Shown piece by piece: positions 9,726 to 18,252 of a stretch of DNA of 64,000 nt. Position 1 is the stretch's first letter, and each line of letters starts with the position of its first letter. This stretch comes from Paenibacillus tyrphae. Lineage in GTDB: Bacteria > Bacillota > Bacilli > Paenibacillales > NBRC-103111. The stretch lies in contig NZ_JAMZAW010000023.1 of NCBI RefSeq assembly GCF_024158745.1, forward strand, positions 62,001 to 126,000, written 5' to 3'. A program made the translations under genes and the position numbers. Under the pieces are notes generated by a model, which had not been told where the DNA came from, did not search any database, and saw only the letters and a list, made by a program, of their open reading frames with translations.

Positions 9726-9736
9726 AATGTGAAAAG

Positions 9737-9785
9737 AGGGCTAACCGGCGGTCGGTCGCACGACGCGTCGATTGGCCCTTTTTGG
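9737..9785 (+). terminator. Rho-independent terminator of the cbi operon
   Basis: AGGGCTAACCGGCG pairs with CGTCGATTGGCCCT (one mismatch and two G-T pairs) and the hairpin is followed by TTTTT. It lies 11 bases after the cbiA stop, so it closes the operon. Confidence 0.7.
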
Positions 9786-9808
9786 CGTATATGGCGTCGT
9801 CAAAATGG

Positions 9809-10450
9809 CTAAATCGTCCATTGGTCATGAACGATACCGGCCAAATACCAAGTATCAGCGTGCTTTTGGAAAACGAGCCTCAGACTGCTCCAGCCCATTT
9901 CGTTCTGGTCTGCATCGCGGCTGAAATGGTACTCGATAAAGATCGAATGCGGATACGCCTCGCGAAGGTTTATAACCGAGTTGCCCTGCCTCACGATCTC
10001 GTTATATCCGATTTTTTCCGGCTGCACATAATCCCGGTCGTACACGAAACGTTTGTAATAATCTTGGAACGTCAGCTGGATCGGAGCGCCGCTGCCGTCA
10101 TAGGTCCCCCAAGTATACACGGTTTTGTCTTGAGGGAGCGCCGGAAGCTGTCCGGCTTTAAAAATCAAGTCGTGATTTACATCGACCGTCGCATACGGGG
10201 AGAACCGGATGCCTTTTTCCGGATGGATGTACTGCTGGAGCCGGTTCATATCTTGATGCTTGAGTGCTGTAAGGACGGTTTCCGCTTGGTTGGCAATGAC
10301 CTTCTGTGCCTCACCCGGCGCTAACGTTCCGGTACCCTCTACATCCGGCTCGACATGGGATAGGGTCTTTGAATAAGAACCGGGTTGCAGGGAGGAGGCG
10401 ACGGGGGCGAGAAGCAGCGTCAGCCCCAAAACAACCGTCTGAATAAGCAC
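9809..10450 (-). CDS. Exported protein of unknown function
   Basis: I do not recognise this family. The 213-aa product starts with a short hydrophobic segment (residues about 3-20, LIQTVVLGLTLLLAPVASS) that looks like a signal peptide with an Ala/Ser-rich cleavage region. The remainder is soluble and has a mixed alpha/beta look, with ALKHQDMNRLQQYIHPEKGI near the start and EYHFSRDADQNEMGW and WYLAGIVHDQWTI near the end. That pattern resembles NTF2-like extracellular domains but is not proof. It lies downstream of the DyP peroxidase gene on the same strand, 151 bases away. Confidence 0.7.
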   Translation of the reverse strand: MLIQTVVLGLTLLLAPVASSLQPGSYSKTLSHVEPDVEGTGTLAPGEAQKVIANQAETVLTALKHQDMNRLQQYIHPEKGIRFSPYATVDVNHDLIFKAGQLPALPQDKTVYTWGTYDGSGAPIQLTFQDYYKRFVYDRDYVQPEKIGYNEIVRQGNSVINLREAYPHSIFIEYHFSRDADQNEMGWSSLRLVFQKHADTWYLAGIVHDQWTI

Positions 10451-10601
10451 GAAATCTCACCTCTTTTCTCATAGGAAATTGGACTAGCTTAAGGTTTCCT
10501 GCGGCCCATACATATAGTTATGTATATTATATACCCGCAATACGATCCGGTAAAAACGGCCCCTGTCGTGGTCCTCCTGCGACAAGGAGTTCGAACCGGA
10601 A

Positions 10602-11912
10602 CTAACGATTTCCGGAGCGAAACAGCGTCTCGCCGACAAATCCGCCTTCTCCCGCACCCGGAGGACAAGCGAATACGGCGCTGGATACATGCGAAGTGAA
10701 TTTATTGAGCGCATCCAGCTTCGCAAGAAGGGATAGCATGGGAATGAACTGCTGCTTCACGCTCCGCTGAAAGCTGATAAAAAAGAGGCCGGCCTCCCAC
10801 TCGCCTGTCCTTGCGTCGATCCCGTCGACGTAGGAATAAGCCCGGCGAAGCATTTTCGTTCCCGCGCTGCGGGCCAGCCATACATGTGAGCTCGCCGGAA
10901 ATTGGCTCAGCGGAGCAGGGTCGAATTCGTTCTTTTTGCCAAAAGGAGCGCCGCTCTCCTTCAGCCGGCCGAAGGTGATCTCCTGCTCGGCCAGCGTAGC
11001 CCGGTCCCACGGCTCCAGAAACATGCGGATTTTGCGCGCGACCAAATATGTGCCGTTCGCCATCCATGCGGGCGCGTCGGACGACGCTACCCAGACATGC
11101 TGCGATTTCGCCGCATCCGAATCGAGCTCACGATTGGCCGTGCCATCCTTGAATCCAAAAAGATTTCTCGGCGTCTGCCCGTCAGGGGCTCCGATGTAGC
11201 CGTGTTGAACCCACCGGATCGCCGCGGTGCCCTTGGAGGCTTTGGCCAAGTTGCGGATCGCATGGAAAGCGACGCCCGGATCGTCTGCGCAGGCCTGCAC
11301 CCCGATATCTCCGCCGCACCATTGCGGGTTGAGCCGGTCGCCGGGCATGGGCGGAATATCGGATAGCTCGGCCGGCTGCTCGGAGGCAAGGCCGAAGCGG
11401 TCTTTGCCGTTGCTCTGGAACAACGTGGGTCCGAACCCGAATGTGAGGGTCAGATTCGAGGGGGAAAGCCCCTTCGTTTCTCCGGTATCCACCGGCGGCG
11501 AGGTGACGTCTCCGCTCTCTCTCAGAGGCTTCCCTGCGGTCATGATAGCGCTGGCCGCGGACCATTCTTGCAATAACTTCAATAGCTGCCCGGCATCCTG
11601 ATGCAAAATATCGAATGCGGCGAAGCATACGTACTGCTGCTGAGGAGTGACGATTCCGGCCTGCTGCGGACCGTAAAAAGGGACGGCATCGCTCGTCCCC
11701 GCTTGAGGCTTCGTCGTTGGCATGTTGGAGCCTGGACCCGGATCGGCGCGCTTAAGAGACATTAGGGTTGCCATCCCGCTCATGCCCAGTACAACGCCGG
11801 TTCCGGCAATGGCAGACAGTTTCAGCATCTCGCGGCGGCTGATTGATTCATTCTCCGGCTCCGGGCGGTTCTCCCCGGCTGCAATTTTTTCTTCCTCTGG
11901 CGTATTGTTCAT
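10602..11912 (-). CDS. efeB: Tat-exported DyP-type haem peroxidase (EfeB-like)
   Basis: The 436-aa protein carries a twin-arginine signal: SRREMLKLSA at residues 25-34 followed by a hydrophobic stretch to about residue 52. The mature part has the DyP signature GFKDGTAN, whose Asp is the distal catalytic residue, and SSHVWLAR near the C-terminus that probably holds the haem-binding His. In Firmicutes such proteins usually act with EfeO and EfeU in haem or iron acquisition, but neither partner is seen here. AAGGGGG lies just upstream of the ATG. A dye-decolorising role outside iron uptake remains possible. Confidence 0.9.
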   Translation of the reverse strand: MNNTPEEEKIAAGENRPEPENESISRREMLKLSAIAGTGVVLGMSGMATLMSLKRADPGPGSNMPTTKPQAGTSDAVPFYGPQQAGIVTPQQQYVCFAAFDILHQDAGQLLKLLQEWSAASAIMTAGKPLRESGDVTSPPVDTGETKGLSPSNLTLTFGFGPTLFQSNGKDRFGLASEQPAELSDIPPMPGDRLNPQWCGGDIGVQACADDPGVAFHAIRNLAKASKGTAAIRWVQHGYIGAPDGQTPRNLFGFKDGTANRELDSDAAKSQHVWVASSDAPAWMANGTYLVARKIRMFLEPWDRATLAEQEITFGRLKESGAPFGKKNEFDPAPLSQFPASSHVWLARSAGTKMLRRAYSYVDGIDARTGEWEAGLFFISFQRSVKQQFIPMLSLLAKLDALNKFTSHVSSAVFACPPGAGEGGFVGETLFRSGNR

Positions 11913-12040
11913 TGGAAAAGCCCCCTTTTATATATTCAATCCCGGCAAGTCCGGGGGTGCTTCGGTACAAATGGTATCGAGCCGCCGCTCTTTCTGCGCT
12001 AAACGGTTTCATGGCTCTCGCGGTGTTAGGAAAGATAAAA

Positions 12041-12067
12041 GAGACCGAAAGGTTTCTTTTTTTACAG
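12041..12067 (+). terminator. Small terminator-like hairpin
   Basis: GAGACC and GGTTTC enclose a GAAA tetraloop and are followed by seven T residues. The stem is only six pairs long and no gene in this orientation ends nearby, so it may be an orphan terminator or part of a short RNA. Confidence 0.4.
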
Positions 12068-12199
12068 TAATTCAGAATCTGGCCGTTTTCAACCGTCTCA
12101 TGTTACGAATTTGAGACAGCCGTATCTCGGCACCAGAGATCTGCGAGTTGAAAAAGGGAATCAAGGCGGTAAGCGTAAAAATGTCATTGACTGCCAATC

Positions 12200-12213
12200 A
12201 TAACACGTGTTAT
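12200..12213. promoter_or_regulatory. Palindromic operator, copy 1 (before the LacI-type regulator)
   Basis: ATAACACGTGTTAT is a perfect 14-bp palindrome 24 bases before the regulator start. The identical sequence stands at 13419-13432 before the alpha-mannosidase gene. A central CG palindrome of this length is typical for LacI-family operators, so autoregulation is likely (inference). Confidence 0.8.
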
Positions 12214-12237
12214 TTTTAGCGTAGGAGGGATTTGATC

Positions 12238-13260
12238 TTGAAACGTGTAACAAGCTTTGACGTGGCGGCAAAAGCAGGCGTCTCCCGCAGCGTCGTCTCT
12301 GCGGTGCTTAACGGCACGCCTGGGATTGGCGTCAGCGAGGAGAAGCGGCGCGCTGTGCTGCAGGCGATCGAGGAATTGAATTACGTCGTCGATGCGCAGG
12401 CCCAAGGGATGCGCACCGGACGCAGCCGCTGCATCGCGGCTTGTGGAGATCTGCGCAATCCGCTGTTCGCGCAAATGCTGGAAGGACTGCAAAAGGCTTG
12501 CGCCGAGCAAGGGTACCACGTCCTGCTGTACGGTGGCACCCAGCTTTCCTCGGATCGGCAAGGTCTGGTGGAGCTGTTCCTGCAGCGCCGGATCGACGGC
12601 ATTATCACCAAGGACTCGACGAGCTTCCATGACGACGAGTGGCGGCGGCAAGTCGAACGGCACCGCATTCCTTATGTGTCGGTGGAGGGGTATCCGGAAA
12701 CCGCCGAGGTAGCTTCCGTTCAGATGGACTATGCCCAAAGCATCCGGACCGCGCTCGATTATGCATGGAGCAAGCTCGGCAAGCCGTTGACTTACGTCGA
12801 ACTCTACCATGGTCCCGAACATCGGCCGAATTGGGGGGACCGCCAGCGGACGGAGGCTTATGCCGGTTGGATGCGGGAGCGGGGCATGAAACCGTGCATT
12901 CGGGTAAAGCTGGAGGCCGAATGGCCGGAGGACAGCGGCTGGTGGCGGGAGCTGCTGCGTAGCGGGCCTGAAGCGCCCGGCTGTTTGACGAACTGGTCAC
13001 GTGCGACGGTGTCTTTGTACCGCGCCGCTTTTGAGTCGGGGATGCGTATCGGTCAAGATTTCTTCGTGATGGCTGCGGACAATACGGAACGGTTGAATGC
13101 GGGGCTGGTGCCCTCGTTAAGTGCCGTGGAGGTTCCTTATGCGGAAATGGGCGAAGCTGCGGGAAATCGGCTGATCGAATACATCGAGGAGCGGAGAGAA
13201 CAGACTGATACAGCCCGCATCTGGCTGCCGGCCAAGCTGATGGCGCGGGAAAGCTTATAG
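12238..13260 (+). CDS. LacI-family transcriptional regulator
   Basis: The 340-aa product begins with the LacI helix-turn-helix (SFDVAAKAGVSRSVVSAVLNG, residues about 4-24) and hinge region (AIEELNYVVDAQAQGMR), followed by a periplasmic-binding-protein-like sensor domain. The TTG at 12238 is chosen because AGGAGGG at 12223-12229 stands eight bases before it; the TTG at 12232 would be too close. The next gene is a GH38 alpha-mannosidase and both genes carry the same palindrome upstream. The likely role is a repressor of mannoside use that answers to a sugar ligand (inference). Confidence 0.92.
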   Translation: MKRVTSFDVAAKAGVSRSVVSAVLNGTPGIGVSEEKRRAVLQAIEELNYVVDAQAQGMRTGRSRCIAACGDLRNPLFAQMLEGLQKACAEQGYHVLLYGGTQLSSDRQGLVELFLQRRIDGIITKDSTSFHDDEWRRQVERHRIPYVSVEGYPETAEVASVQMDYAQSIRTALDYAWSKLGKPLTYVELYHGPEHRPNWGDRQRTEAYAGWMRERGMKPCIRVKLEAEWPEDSGWWRELLRSGPEAPGCLTNWSRATVSLYRAAFESGMRIGQDFFVMAADNTERLNAGLVPSLSAVEVPYAEMGEAAGNRLIEYIEERREQTDTARIWLPAKLMARESL

Positions 13261-13418
13261 CTCCCGCGCCGGCCGGACAGAATCGGCCGCTTCTCGCGGC
13301 GTCAAGAGCAAGCATTGGTTAGAAACTGGCCGAACGGATCTGAAGAGTGGGTTAACTTATTACACCAGCTTAATTTCACGTTTATGCAATTTGTAACACA
13401 ATATTTTTTTGATACGAC

Positions 13419-13432
13419 ATAACACGTGTTAT
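13419..13432. promoter_or_regulatory. Palindromic operator, copy 2 (before alpha-mannosidase)
   Basis: An exact copy of ATAACACGTGTTAT, 46 bases before the mannosidase ATG. Its presence before both regulator and enzyme genes makes it the best candidate site for the LacI-type protein. Confidence 0.8.
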
Positions 13433-13478
13433 ATCATGCTTCAACCATTCATTTTGCTATGTGAAAGGATGATCGGTC

Positions 13479-16400
13479 ATGTTATGGACGGAAGAAAAGC
13501 TTGCTGCACGTATTCGGGAGCTGGACCCGTTCCGCTACCGCGATGAGCGGGACGTTACCGCCATGCTGCGGCAGTTCGACACGGAGGGAAGGATCGCGGC
13601 CTATCCGCCGGAGGAAGGCGAATGGGAGCCTGTGCAGATTGGCGACCGTTGGACGGGGCGCGATCTGTACATGTGGCTGGCCTTTGAGGCGGATATTCCG
13701 GCCACTTGGGCGGGCAAAAAAATACTCGGCCGTTTCGATTTCGGCCGTACGGGCGGGGGCGGCAACAGCGGCTTCGAGTCGCTGCTGTTTTTGAACGGGG
13801 AGCCTTATCAGGGGGTAGATACGAATCACGGCGAAGTATTCCTCCCGCCGGACGCCGCTGGCACCACGGTGGGCTTCCGCTTCCGGCTGTGGTCCGGGCT
13901 GAACGGCTACGGGCCTGCCGCTCCGATCGAGCATCGGCTCCGTCTTGCGAAGCTGTGCTGGCTGGACGAAGCGGCCGACGATTTGTTTTACACCGCCCGT
14001 GCAGCGCTTCAAACCGTAGAACGGCTCGGCGAGCACCAGCCGGAACGCCACGAGCTGCTGTCGGCGCTCGACCGGGCTTTCCTGCTCATCGACTGGTCGT
14101 CTCCCGGTTCGGAGCCTTTCTATGCTTCGCTCGAAGCCGCGCGCGATCTTCTGCGGCAGCAGCTGGACGATATCTCCAAGCATCATCCGGTTACGGTCCG
14201 CTGCATCGGGCATACGCACATCGACGTCGCCTGGCTGTGGCGGCTGAAGCATACGCGCGAGAAAGTGGCGCGGTCGTTCTCCACCGTGCTCCGCCTGATG
14301 GAGCTGTACCCGGATTACGTCTTTTTGCAAACGCAGCCGCAGCTTTACGAGTACCTGCAAACCGACTACCCCGCTCTGTACGAGCAAATCCGCGAGCGGA
14401 TCGCCGAAGGGCGCTGGGAAGCGGGCGGTGCGATGTGGCTCGAAGCGGACTGTAACCTGACGTCGGGCGAGTCGCTGGTGCGTCAACTGCTGTACGGCAC
14501 GCGTTTTTTCCGGGAGCAGTTCGGCGTCGAATGCCGCTACCTGTGGCTGCCAGATGTGTTCGGCTACAGTTGGGCGCTGCCGCAAATTTTGAAGAAGTCC
14601 GGCATCGACATGTTCATGACGACGAAAATCAGTTGGAACCAGTACAACCGCATGCCGCACGACACGTTCCGGTGGCGGGGGATCGACGGCAGCGAGGTGC
14701 TGACCCATTTCATCACGACGCCGGACCCGGGTGGAAACGAAGGAGCCTTCTATTACACGTATAACGGCAGCATTACTCCCGACTCCGTGCAGGGGATCTG
14801 GGAAGGCTACCGTGACAAGGAGCTGAACCGACACCTGCTGCTGTCTTACGGCTATGGGGACGGTGGAGGCGGGGTGAACCGCGAAATGCTGGAGATGCGC
14901 CGCCGGCTGGAGTCGATGCCCGGGCTGCCGCATGTCACGACGGGACGGGTAGACGAATATTTCGCCGAGCTGCAGGAGCGAATGGCCGCCACCGACCGGT
15001 ATGTCCACACTTGGGACGGGGAGCTGTACCTGGAGCTGCACCGGGGGACCTACACAAGTCAAGCCTACAACAAGCGGGCGAACCGGAAGCTGGAGCTGCT
15101 GTACCGCGAAACGGAGTGGCTGAGCGTGCTCACCGCGCTTCACGGAGCAGGCTGGTCAAGCTATCCGCAAAGCCGTCTGTACGAAGGCTGGAAAATTATT
15201 TTGCGCAACCAGTTCCACGACATCATCCCGGGCTCGTCGATTGGCGAAGTGTACGAGGACTGTCGTGAGGAATACGCCGAAGCGTTCGGCATCGGCTGCG
15301 ATGCATGGATCCGGGCGGCGGAAGGATTGATCCCTGACGGAGCATCGGCAGCCGGGCATCCTTTGGAAGCGGTAAACGGAACGCTGGCGGCGGCTTTCGA
15401 ATCGGTGTCCCCGGAATGCGCCGAGCAAGTCTCCGCTGAGCCTGGTGCACCGGATGTCCGCTATGTCACGCTGTTTAACGGGGCGTCATGGGAGCGGACC
15501 GATACCGTCCGCTTGACGGCTCGTCCCGGCATGGAGCAGGGCTGCTGGCGGGATGAACAGGGCCACGCGCTTGCGTCCCAGCGATCGGGCGGCGACTGGC
15601 TCGTAAATGCGGACGGTTTGCCGTCGATGGGTTACGCTGTCCTGCAGTTTGAAGCGGGAAGCGGCCGCAGCGAGGCCGAACCGGAAGCCGGAACCGGGCC
15701 GTTTCGGATCGGAACCCGAAGCCTCTCCACACCGTTCTATGACATCGAGTGGAACGAACAAGGCCAGCTGACGCGCCTTTTCGATAAGGCCGCAGAGCGC
15801 GAGGTGCTGGCTCAGGGGCAAGCGGGCAACGTGCTGCAAGTGTTCGAGGATAAGCCGAAGGGACGTCATGAGGCTTGGGACATCGATATTTTTTATCGGG
15901 AAAAAATGGAGACTATCATCGTCCTGACGCGGGCCGAGGTGACGGAAACCGGCCCCGTCCGGGCGGTCGTGCGCTTCGAATGGACGTACCGGAATTCGAC
16001 CGTTGTACAGGACATGATTTTGTATGCGGCAAGCCGCCGGATTGACTTCGCAACGAACGTCGATTGGCACGAGCAGCGGAAGCTGCTCAAGGTCGCTTTT
16101 CCGGTCGATATCCGCGCTACCGAAGCGACCTACGACATTCAATTCGGGAACGTCAAGCGCCCGACGCATTGGAACACGAGCTGGGATTATGCGCGTTTTG
16201 AAACGGTCGGCCATCAGTGGGCCGATCTGTCCGAGCGCAATTACGGCGTCAGCCTGTTGAACGATTGCAAATACGGCTATGACATCAAGGATAACGTCAT
16301 CCGCCTATCGCTGATCAAATCGGCGATGGTACCGGACCCGCGCGCCGATCAAGGGGAGCACCGGTTCACGTACGCGCTGCTGCCTCACGAAGGAGACTGG

Positions 16401-16757
16401 CACCAAGGCCGAATCGTGCAGGAGGCGTGGTCGCTGAACAATCCGGTGACCGCCGTATACGGCAAGCCGGAGCGGAGCGCCTTGTCGCTGCTTTCCTTGC
16501 CAGGCGACGCGTCCGGACACGTCATGATCGACGCGATCAAAAGGGCCGAAGACCGGGAAGCTGTCGTCGTGCGGCTGCATGAGTTCGGCGGAATCCGAGG
16601 CGAGGTGAAGCTGGCAAGCGATTTGCCAATCGAGGCTTGGCAGGAGCTGGACCTGATGGAACGCCCGGCAGGCGAAAGGCAGGATGGGAGCGCGGTCGCT
16701 TTTGCCATCAAGCCGTACGAGATCAAGACGCTGCTGTTGCAGATGAACGGCTGCTAA
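13479..16757 (+). CDS. GH38 alpha-mannosidase
   Basis: This cytosolic-looking enzyme (1092 aa, no signal peptide) hydrolyses alpha-mannosides. CIGHTHIDVAWLWRLKHTRE near residue 245 is the GH38 zinc site (HxHxDxxWLW). MWLEADCNLTSGESLVRQ near residue 320 holds the Asp that acts as nucleophile in the family, and LRNQFHDIIPGSSIGEVYED supplies a further conserved His. The middle and C-terminal beta-sandwich domains follow. The start has a GAAAGGATG sequence about ten bases upstream. No mannoside transporter is adjacent, so the substrate source is not clear. Confidence 0.95.
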   Translation: MLWTEEKLAARIRELDPFRYRDERDVTAMLRQFDTEGRIAAYPPEEGEWEPVQIGDRWTGRDLYMWLAFEADIPATWAGKKILGRFDFGRTGGGGNSGFESLLFLNGEPYQGVDTNHGEVFLPPDAAGTTVGFRFRLWSGLNGYGPAAPIEHRLRLAKLCWLDEAADDLFYTARAALQTVERLGEHQPERHELLSALDRAFLLIDWSSPGSEPFYASLEAARDLLRQQLDDISKHHPVTVRCIGHTHIDVAWLWRLKHTREKVARSFSTVLRLMELYPDYVFLQTQPQLYEYLQTDYPALYEQIRERIAEGRWEAGGAMWLEADCNLTSGESLVRQLLYGTRFFREQFGVECRYLWLPDVFGYSWALPQILKKSGIDMFMTTKISWNQYNRMPHDTFRWRGIDGSEVLTHFITTPDPGGNEGAFYYTYNGSITPDSVQGIWEGYRDKELNRHLLLSYGYGDGGGGVNREMLEMRRRLESMPGLPHVTTGRVDEYFAELQERMAATDRYVHTWDGELYLELHRGTYTSQAYNKRANRKLELLYRETEWLSVLTALHGAGWSSYPQSRLYEGWKIILRNQFHDIIPGSSIGEVYEDCREEYAEAFGIGCDAWIRAAEGLIPDGASAAGHPLEAVNGTLAAAFESVSPECAEQVSAEPGAPDVRYVTLFNGASWERTDTVRLTARPGMEQGCWRDEQGHALASQRSGGDWLVNADGLPSMGYAVLQFEAGSGRSEAEPEAGTGPFRIGTRSLSTPFYDIEWNEQGQLTRLFDKAAEREVLAQGQAGNVLQVFEDKPKGRHEAWDIDIFYREKMETIIVLTRAEVTETGPVRAVVRFEWTYRNSTVVQDMILYAASRRIDFATNVDWHEQRKLLKVAFPVDIRATEATYDIQFGNVKRPTHWNTSWDYARFETVGHQWADLSERNYGVSLLNDCKYGYDIKDNVIRLSLIKSAMVPDPRADQGEHRFTYALLPHEGDWHQGRIVQEAWSLNNPVTAVYGKPERSALSLLSLPGDASGHVMIDAIKRAEDREAVVVRLHEFGGIRGEVKLASDLPIEAWQELDLMERPAGERQDGSAVAFAIKPYEIKTLLLQMNGC

Positions 16758-16763
16758 AAATGG

Positions 16764-16808
16764 AAAAAGGATAGAAGCGGCAGAAAAGAGTCTGCCGTTT
16801 TATCCTTT
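16764..16808. terminator. Bidirectional terminator between mannosidase and AhpD-like genes
   Basis: AAAAGGATAGAAGCGGCAGA pairs with TCTGCCGTTTTATCCTTT with a few bulges, and the T-rich right side and A-rich left side suit termination from both directions. Confidence 0.65.
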
Positions 16809-16848
16809 ATTAGCTTATCCGAGTAAAATCCGGCGTCCGCTAGCCGCT

Positions 16849-17310
16849 TTACTTGGTAGGCTGCGGGTCGAGGCAGCCCGGGAACATGCCGGTGGAGATG
16901 GCAAGCCGGTTCCAGCTGTTGATCGTTACGATGGCCATGATCAGCGCGACATACTGTTTCTCGTCGAAATGCTCGCGTACCCGCTCGTACAAGCTTTGCG
17001 GCACTCCGCCGTCCGAGATCAGCGTCACGGCTTCCGTCAACTCAAGAGCTGCCCGTTCCGCTTCCGTGAAGAATGGCGATTCCCGCCAAACGCTAATGAG
17101 ATGAATACGGCGTTCGTTGCCGCTCACTTTCAGCAGCGCCTCCGTATGCATATCCAGGCAAAAAGCGCAGCCATTTATTTGTGACGCCCGGATTTTGATC
17201 AGCTCGTAGAGCGTTTGGTCCAGCCCGCTGCTTGCGGCAAATTTCTCCAAGCCGAGCATCGTTTCATACGCTTTCGGGTTCACTTCGTAATGATTCATTC
17301 TTACTTTCAT
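16849..17310 (-). CDS. AhpD-like carboxymuconolactone decarboxylase-family protein
   Basis: The 153-aa protein has the AhpD core: ELIKIRASQINGCAFCLDMH at residues about 41-60, with the CxxC pair and following His used in alkylhydroperoxidase-type redox chemistry. LTEAVTLISDGGVPQSLYERVREHFDEKQ and AIVTINSWNRLAIS are the usual later blocks. The likely role is disposal of peroxides or a related thiol redox reaction; the substrate is unknown. AAGGAG lies nine bases before the ATG at 17310. It is divergent from the first T-box leader. Confidence 0.88.
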   Translation of the reverse strand: MKVRMNHYEVNPKAYETMLGLEKFAASSGLDQTLYELIKIRASQINGCAFCLDMHTEALLKVSGNERRIHLISVWRESPFFTEAERAALELTEAVTLISDGGVPQSLYERVREHFDEKQYVALIMAIVTINSWNRLAISTGMFPGCLDPQPTK

Positions 17311-17399
17311 GGAAATCCGCTCCTTCGGTTTTGGTTTTTTGTTTGCTTACACTCCTAAGACGATATGGCGTTATTTTTTGTGACCGGATCATTTTCCGC

Positions 17400-17428
17400 T
17401 TGCCTCCTTCCCGCCGATTGCTTATAAT
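17400..17428 (+). promoter_or_regulatory. SigA-type promoter of T-box leader 1
   Basis: TTGCCT (17400-17405) and TATAAT (17423-17428) are separated by exactly 17 bases, just before the leader. The second leader has the same arrangement. Confidence 0.75.
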
Positions 17429-17435
17429 ACCTTTT

Positions 17436-17740
17436 AATTCCATACGCCAAATGCATTGACGGAGAAAAGTAAGCAGTGCTTCTTCACAGGGAGGGGACGC
17501 CGGAGATTGAGAGCGTGTCCGAAGAATCAGGCTGCCGAAGTTCGCTCCCGAGCAGTCCTTTGAAACCGCGCGGTCCATCCGACCCGTCGGCAAGTAGGAG
17601 GAACCGGTCCGAACGCAAGTTCCCGAACCGTTACGTTCAATGAAGGAGGAAGATGGCAGGCTGATCGGCCGGTCTTCCGGAACAAGGGTGGTACCACGGC
17701 TTTTTCATCCCTTACCGGGATGGGAAAGCCTTTTTTGCGT
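17436..17740 (+). promoter_or_regulatory. T-box leader 1 (phenylalanine type), upstream of a SnoaL-like gene
   Basis: The T-box AAGGGTGGTACCACGG is at 17684-17699, followed by a terminator hairpin (CATCCC/GGGATG extended by GGCTTT/AAAGCC) with TTTTTT at 17731-17736. The leader start GGAGAAAAGTAAGCAGTG is a normal stem I beginning. A TTC triplet at 17541-17543 is placed as expected for a phenylalanine specifier, although I have folded it only by eye. About nine in ten positions match leader 2 before pheS. Uncharged tRNA-Phe should therefore turn on the downstream gene (inference). Confidence 0.9.
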
Positions 17741-17776
17741 GGTCAAATTTATACAATCGAAGAGGAGGCTTATTCC

Positions 17777-18160
17777 ATGAACAACGAGCAAAAAGAAACG
17801 ATGATCCGCGCGTACATCCGGTATTACAATTCCTTTGATATGGACGGTATGGTATCGCTTTTGCACGAGGAGGTCCGGTTTCGCAACGTATCGAACGGTG
17901 AGGTGACGACGGAAACGGCGGGCGTCGAAGCGTTCAGGAATTTGGCAGAGCAATCGGCCGCTTTGTTCGAGAGCCGCTGTCAAAAGGTGCTGAGCTTCCG
18001 CTTTCACGAGGACCAGGTTGAAGTTGAGATTGACTACGAGGGTACGCTCGCTGCCGATCTTCCGGGCGGGCCGAAGGCGGGCGAGTTTATCAAATTACGG
18101 GGCTTCTCGCGGTTTGCTTTCAAAGACGGAAAAATCTCCGCCATTGAGGACCGTTCATAA
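17777..18160 (+). CDS. Small SnoaL/NTF2-like protein under its own T-box
   Basis: A 127-aa soluble protein with the layout of a SnoaL/NTF2-like cone fold: an N-terminal helix MIRAYIRYYNSFDMDGMVSLLHEEVRF, then strands with FRFHEDQVEVEIDYEGTLA and a final RFAFKDGKISAIEDRS. Proteins of this type bind small ligands or act as isomerases or hydrolases; no catalytic residues are certain here. GAGGAGG at 17762-17768 fixes the start at 17777. The gene is framed by two near-identical T-box leaders, so it is probably expressed when phenylalanyl-tRNA runs short. Confidence 0.88.
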   Translation: MNNEQKETMIRAYIRYYNSFDMDGMVSLLHEEVRFRNVSNGEVTTETAGVEAFRNLAEQSAALFESRCQKVLSFRFHEDQVEVEIDYEGTLAADLPGGPKAGEFIKLRGFSRFAFKDGKISAIEDRS

Positions 18161-18216
18161 CTCTCACTGCCGTCTTACCTCTCGCATGAACATGCTGTGA
18201 ACTCCGCCGTTTGCGC

Positions 18217-18245
18217 TTGCATTCGGCCGCCCGTTTGCATATAAT
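18217..18245 (+). promoter_or_regulatory. SigA-type promoter of T-box leader 2
   Basis: TTGCAT (18217-18222) and TATAAT (18240-18245) with a 17-base spacer, the same geometry as before leader 1. Confidence 0.75.
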
Positions 18246-18252
18246 ACTTCTC

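Larger units (their letters stand above)
11913..12237. other. Intergenic region between efeB and the LacI-type regulator
   Basis: This stretch of about 325 bases separates two divergent genes. It holds a short hairpin with a T run at 12041-12067 and the 14-bp palindrome at 12200-12213 that is described separately. I see no credible ORF. Confidence 0.6.

Noticed and set aside
13482-15143. 553-codon minus-strand frame opposite the alpha-mannosidase
   Set aside because: Antisense shadow of a well-identified GH38 gene with biased codon use.
17720-17776. Upstream extension of the SnoaL-like gene into the T-box terminator
   Set aside because: GAGGAGG at 17762-17768 fits only the ATG at 17777; the extension would translate leader RNA.
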